Positions 16,449 to 18,145 of a stretch of DNA of 18,145 bases are shown here, piece by piece. The notes under the pieces were generated by a model, which had not been told where the DNA came from, did no database searches, and saw only the letters and a list, made by a program, of their open reading frames with translations. This stretch comes from HGM10836 sp045580645. Lineage in GTDB: Bacteria > Bacillota_I > Bacilli_A > RF39 > UBA660. Each line of letters opens with the position of its first letter. Within the stretch, counting starts at the first letter, position 1. The translations under genes and the position numbers were made by a program. The stretch covers positions 1 through 18,145 of the forward strand of contig JAZNOG010000061.1 of the NCBI GenBank assembly GCA_045580645.1. The letters run 5' to 3'.

Positions 16449-16754
16449 TTATCTTACATCTCTATTTTTCTTTTTCCTTTGTTGTTTTTCTAATTGTAAT
16501 TTAAGTTTTGCATAAATATCTAGTGCTACATCTCCATCATATTTATCGTCTATTGTAATTTTTCCTTTCTCTATAAACTCTTTTGATAGTATAAACTCTC
16601 CATTATCTTTGAAATTATATCTACCTTCTTTATCTTTTCCAACATACATTGCAGTAATAGGAATAGATGCTGTACTTGTAACAGGAAAATTTACTGTAAG
16701 AAAATTACCAACTTCTAATTTTTCTAAATAATTTATTGCCTCTAATTCTTGCAA
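16449..16754 (-). CDS. Unrecognised 101-residue protein with TTG start
   Basis: The N-terminal two thirds look like a small beta-rich fold (VGNFLTVNFPVTSTASIPITAMYVGKD-like strands, then YNFKDNGEFILSKEFI). The C-terminus is a strongly basic helix (KLKLQLEKQQRKKKNRDVR) that could bind nucleic acid. No family is recognised. The start is inferred as TTG at 16754: GGAGGA lies about 8 bases upstream and no ATG is available near it. It begins 4 bases after the stop codon of the upstream gene, so the two form an operon, probably coupled. A strong terminator follows. The position at the element end next to parAB suggests a maintenance or regulatory role, but nothing in the sequence proves one. Confidence 0.75.
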   Translation of the reverse strand: MQELEAINYLEKLEVGNFLTVNFPVTSTASIPITAMYVGKDKEGRYNFKDNGEFILSKEFIEKGKITIDDKYDGDVALDIYAKLKLQLEKQQRKKKNRDVR

Positions 16755-16758
16755 AATA

Positions 16759-17427
16759 TTATTCCTCCGTTTCTTCTAATTCCAATAATCTTTTTTTCAA
16801 TTTATCCCTTTCTTTATAAAATGTTTTTACTAATCGTTTATTTTCATTGTCATCTAAATTTATATAATTTTCTATATCTAATACAAAATCATTTATTGCC
16901 TTATTTATAAGTTTCAATTTTTCTTCTTTTTCTAACTTATAGAAACTTAAAATTCTTCCGTATAAATATTCTGCTAATTCTTCCTCTGCATCAACTAAAC
17001 AGAATATATTTTCATATAGTTCTGGAATTTCTAATTTTAATGCACATTTTACTGATTCATTAAATGTACATATATTTAATAATTTATCTAAACATTTTTC
17101 TGCTAATTCTGATAATTTGTTTATTACTTTCAGTTTTTCTTGTGTTATTTGATAATTTTTTATAAGTTCACCATCATATTCACTGACATTTAATTTTGCA
17201 GCAATATCTAAAAATTCTGTATTATATTTATCTAACATACAATTTAACTCTAGTACATCATTTATTACTGTTTCTATTGAACTTAATATCAAATCATGTA
17301 ATATACTTTCTGGTAAGGAATTTATTTCTTCAATTTCATCTAATACCTTTCCTAATGTTTCATAATCATTTATAAAACAACATACGCTATAACTATTTTT
17401 TATAATTTCTTCTAATTTCTTTTTCAT
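16759..17427 (-). CDS. Unrecognised 222-residue all-helical protein
   Basis: This encodes an acidic, Leu/Ile/Glu-rich protein predicted to be almost entirely alpha-helical, ending in a charged coiled coil (TFYKERDKLKKRLLELEETEE). It has several Cys residues (CC at about 16-17, and others) but no metal-binding spacing I recognise. No signal peptide or transmembrane segment is seen. The start ATG has AGAGGT about 6 bases upstream. It is the first gene at this end of the element, with its own promoter behind a terminator that insulates it from lysS. It forms a two-gene operon with the 101-residue protein. Function unknown. Confidence 0.8.
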   Translation of the reverse strand: MKKKLEEIIKNSYSVCCFINDYETLGKVLDEIEEINSLPESILHDLILSSIETVINDVLELNCMLDKYNTEFLDIAAKLNVSEYDGELIKNYQITQEKLKVINKLSELAEKCLDKLLNICTFNESVKCALKLEIPELYENIFCLVDAEEELAEYLYGRILSFYKLEKEEKLKLINKAINDFVLDIENYINLDDNENKRLVKTFYKERDKLKKRLLELEETEE

Positions 17428-17458
17428 ATTTTTACCTCTTTCCTCTATTTATTTTAAG

Positions 17459-17486
17459 GTTATAAAAAATAATTTCAATGATACAA
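17459..17486 (-). promoter_or_regulatory. Promoter of the first operon of the element
   Basis: On the minus strand the -35 is TTGTAT (17486-17481), followed by a 16-base spacer and the -10 TATAAC (17464-17459), about 30 bases before the ATG at 17427. The -35 overlaps the T-run of the preceding terminator. The shared CAAATGTGYGATTT operator is absent here. Confidence 0.6.
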
Positions 17487-17515
17487 AAAAAGAGCTAGTA
17501 TTTTACTAACTCTTT
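17485..17515 (-). terminator. Intrinsic terminator insulating the element from lysS
   Basis: AAAGAGCTAGTA (17489-17500) pairs with TACTAACTCTTT (17504-17515), one mismatch, 3-base loop. On the minus strand it is followed by a run of T. It lies about 220 bases after the lysS stop codon, so it either ends lysS transcripts or shields the element from them. Confidence 0.8.
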
Positions 17516-17732
17516 ATATCTTTACTGTTATTAACTTATTAAAACTCATTAAAACCCTTTAAATTTTACTGCTTTTTGTACTGCTATTTTACTGCTACCA
17601 GACTAAATTTATTAAAATTCATTAGATTTTATTAAATTTTGTCTTTTTTCATTTTTACTCTGTAACCCTTGATATTAGTGCCTTTAGTAGCTATTAGAAC
17701 TTATTAAAATTTATTAGATTTTTGCCAATGTT
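17516..17732. repeat. Gene-free repeat region next to lysS, candidate att site with integrase arm repeats
   Basis: No gene is visible. Two repeat families occur. Family 1 is TTATTAAAAYTYATTARA, seen at about 17536, 17609 and 17701, with a further half copy near 17629. Family 2 is TACTGCT(A), seen at 17567, 17580 and 17590, with TACTGTTA at 17523. Clusters of short direct repeats beside the insertion point are typical of arm-binding sites of tyrosine recombinases. The last repeat ends only 14 bases before the lysS stop codon, so the core crossover site may lie in the 3' end of lysS. The integrase itself is not in the window. Confidence 0.55.

Positions 17733-18145
<413 letters not shown>

Larger units (their letters stand above)
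1..17732. mobile_element. One end of an integrative (probably conjugative) element next to lysS
   Basis: The block left of lysS carries genes typical of Bacillota ICEs: ParA and ParB partition proteins, a giant ArdC-like/N6-methylase/SNF2-like helicase polyprotein, a TnpV family protein and a very large thioester/SpaA adhesin. All are on the same strand as lysS. Next to the lysS stop codon is a gene-free stretch of short direct repeats resembling tyrosine-recombinase arm sites. No integrase, excisionase, relaxase, coupling protein or VirB4 gene is in the window, so the element should continue left of position 1. The exact right boundary is not proven; it may lie inside the last codons of lysS. 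Conjugative ability is inferred from gene content only. Confidence 0.7.

Overview
The window is very AT-rich, and nearly every gene is on the minus strand, preceded by a strong AGGAGG-type ribosome binding site. This fits a low-GC Bacillota (Clostridia-like) chromosome. At the right edge is the 3' end of lysS (lysyl-tRNA synthetase), a housekeeping gene. Everything to its left looks like one end of an integrative element, probably an integrative and conjugative element (ICE), inserted just downstream of lysS. The support is a gene-free stretch of short direct repeats resembling integrase arm sites, a ParA/ParB pair, a very large ArdC-like/methylase/helicase polyprotein, a TnpV-family gene and a giant surface adhesin. 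No integrase, relaxase or type IV secretion gene is visible, so the rest of the element should lie left of position 1.

Layout from right to left, which is the direction of transcription: lysS end (17733-18145); repeat-rich attachment-like region (17516-17732); terminator and promoter (17459-17515); two unrecognised genes (16759-17427 and 16449-16754); terminator; parA and parB, overlapping (14580-16326); a 128-base non-coding island with AT-rich repeats, a G-rich patch and a palindrome; a promoter carrying a dyad operator; a secreted Glu/Lys-rich protein with a Cys-rich end (13716-14387); a terminator; a 1722-residue thioester/SpaA-type adhesin (8483-13651); a small protein (8200-8427); the polyprotein gene (711-8184), broken by one extra base at about 5181 inside the methylase SAM-binding motif; and two small related proteins (15-651).

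The most notable structure has two parts. First, a complete tnpV-like gene (6993-7346) lies in the +1 frame inside the polyprotein gene, with its own ribosome binding site and a candidate internal promoter. Second, that promoter shares a 14-bp dyad, CAAATGTGYGATTT on the plus strand, with two other promoters in the window, upstream of the adhesin operon and of the small-protein operon. In all three the dyad overlaps the -35 box in the same register, 17 bp before the -10. This suggests that one element-encoded regulator controls the nested gene, the surface proteins and the downstream operon together.

Inferred division of labour: ParA/ParB stabilise the element, the polyprotein protects or processes its DNA, the adhesin promotes attachment or cell contact, and TnpV may take part in excision or its regulation. 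These roles come from family knowledge and context, not from anything tested here.
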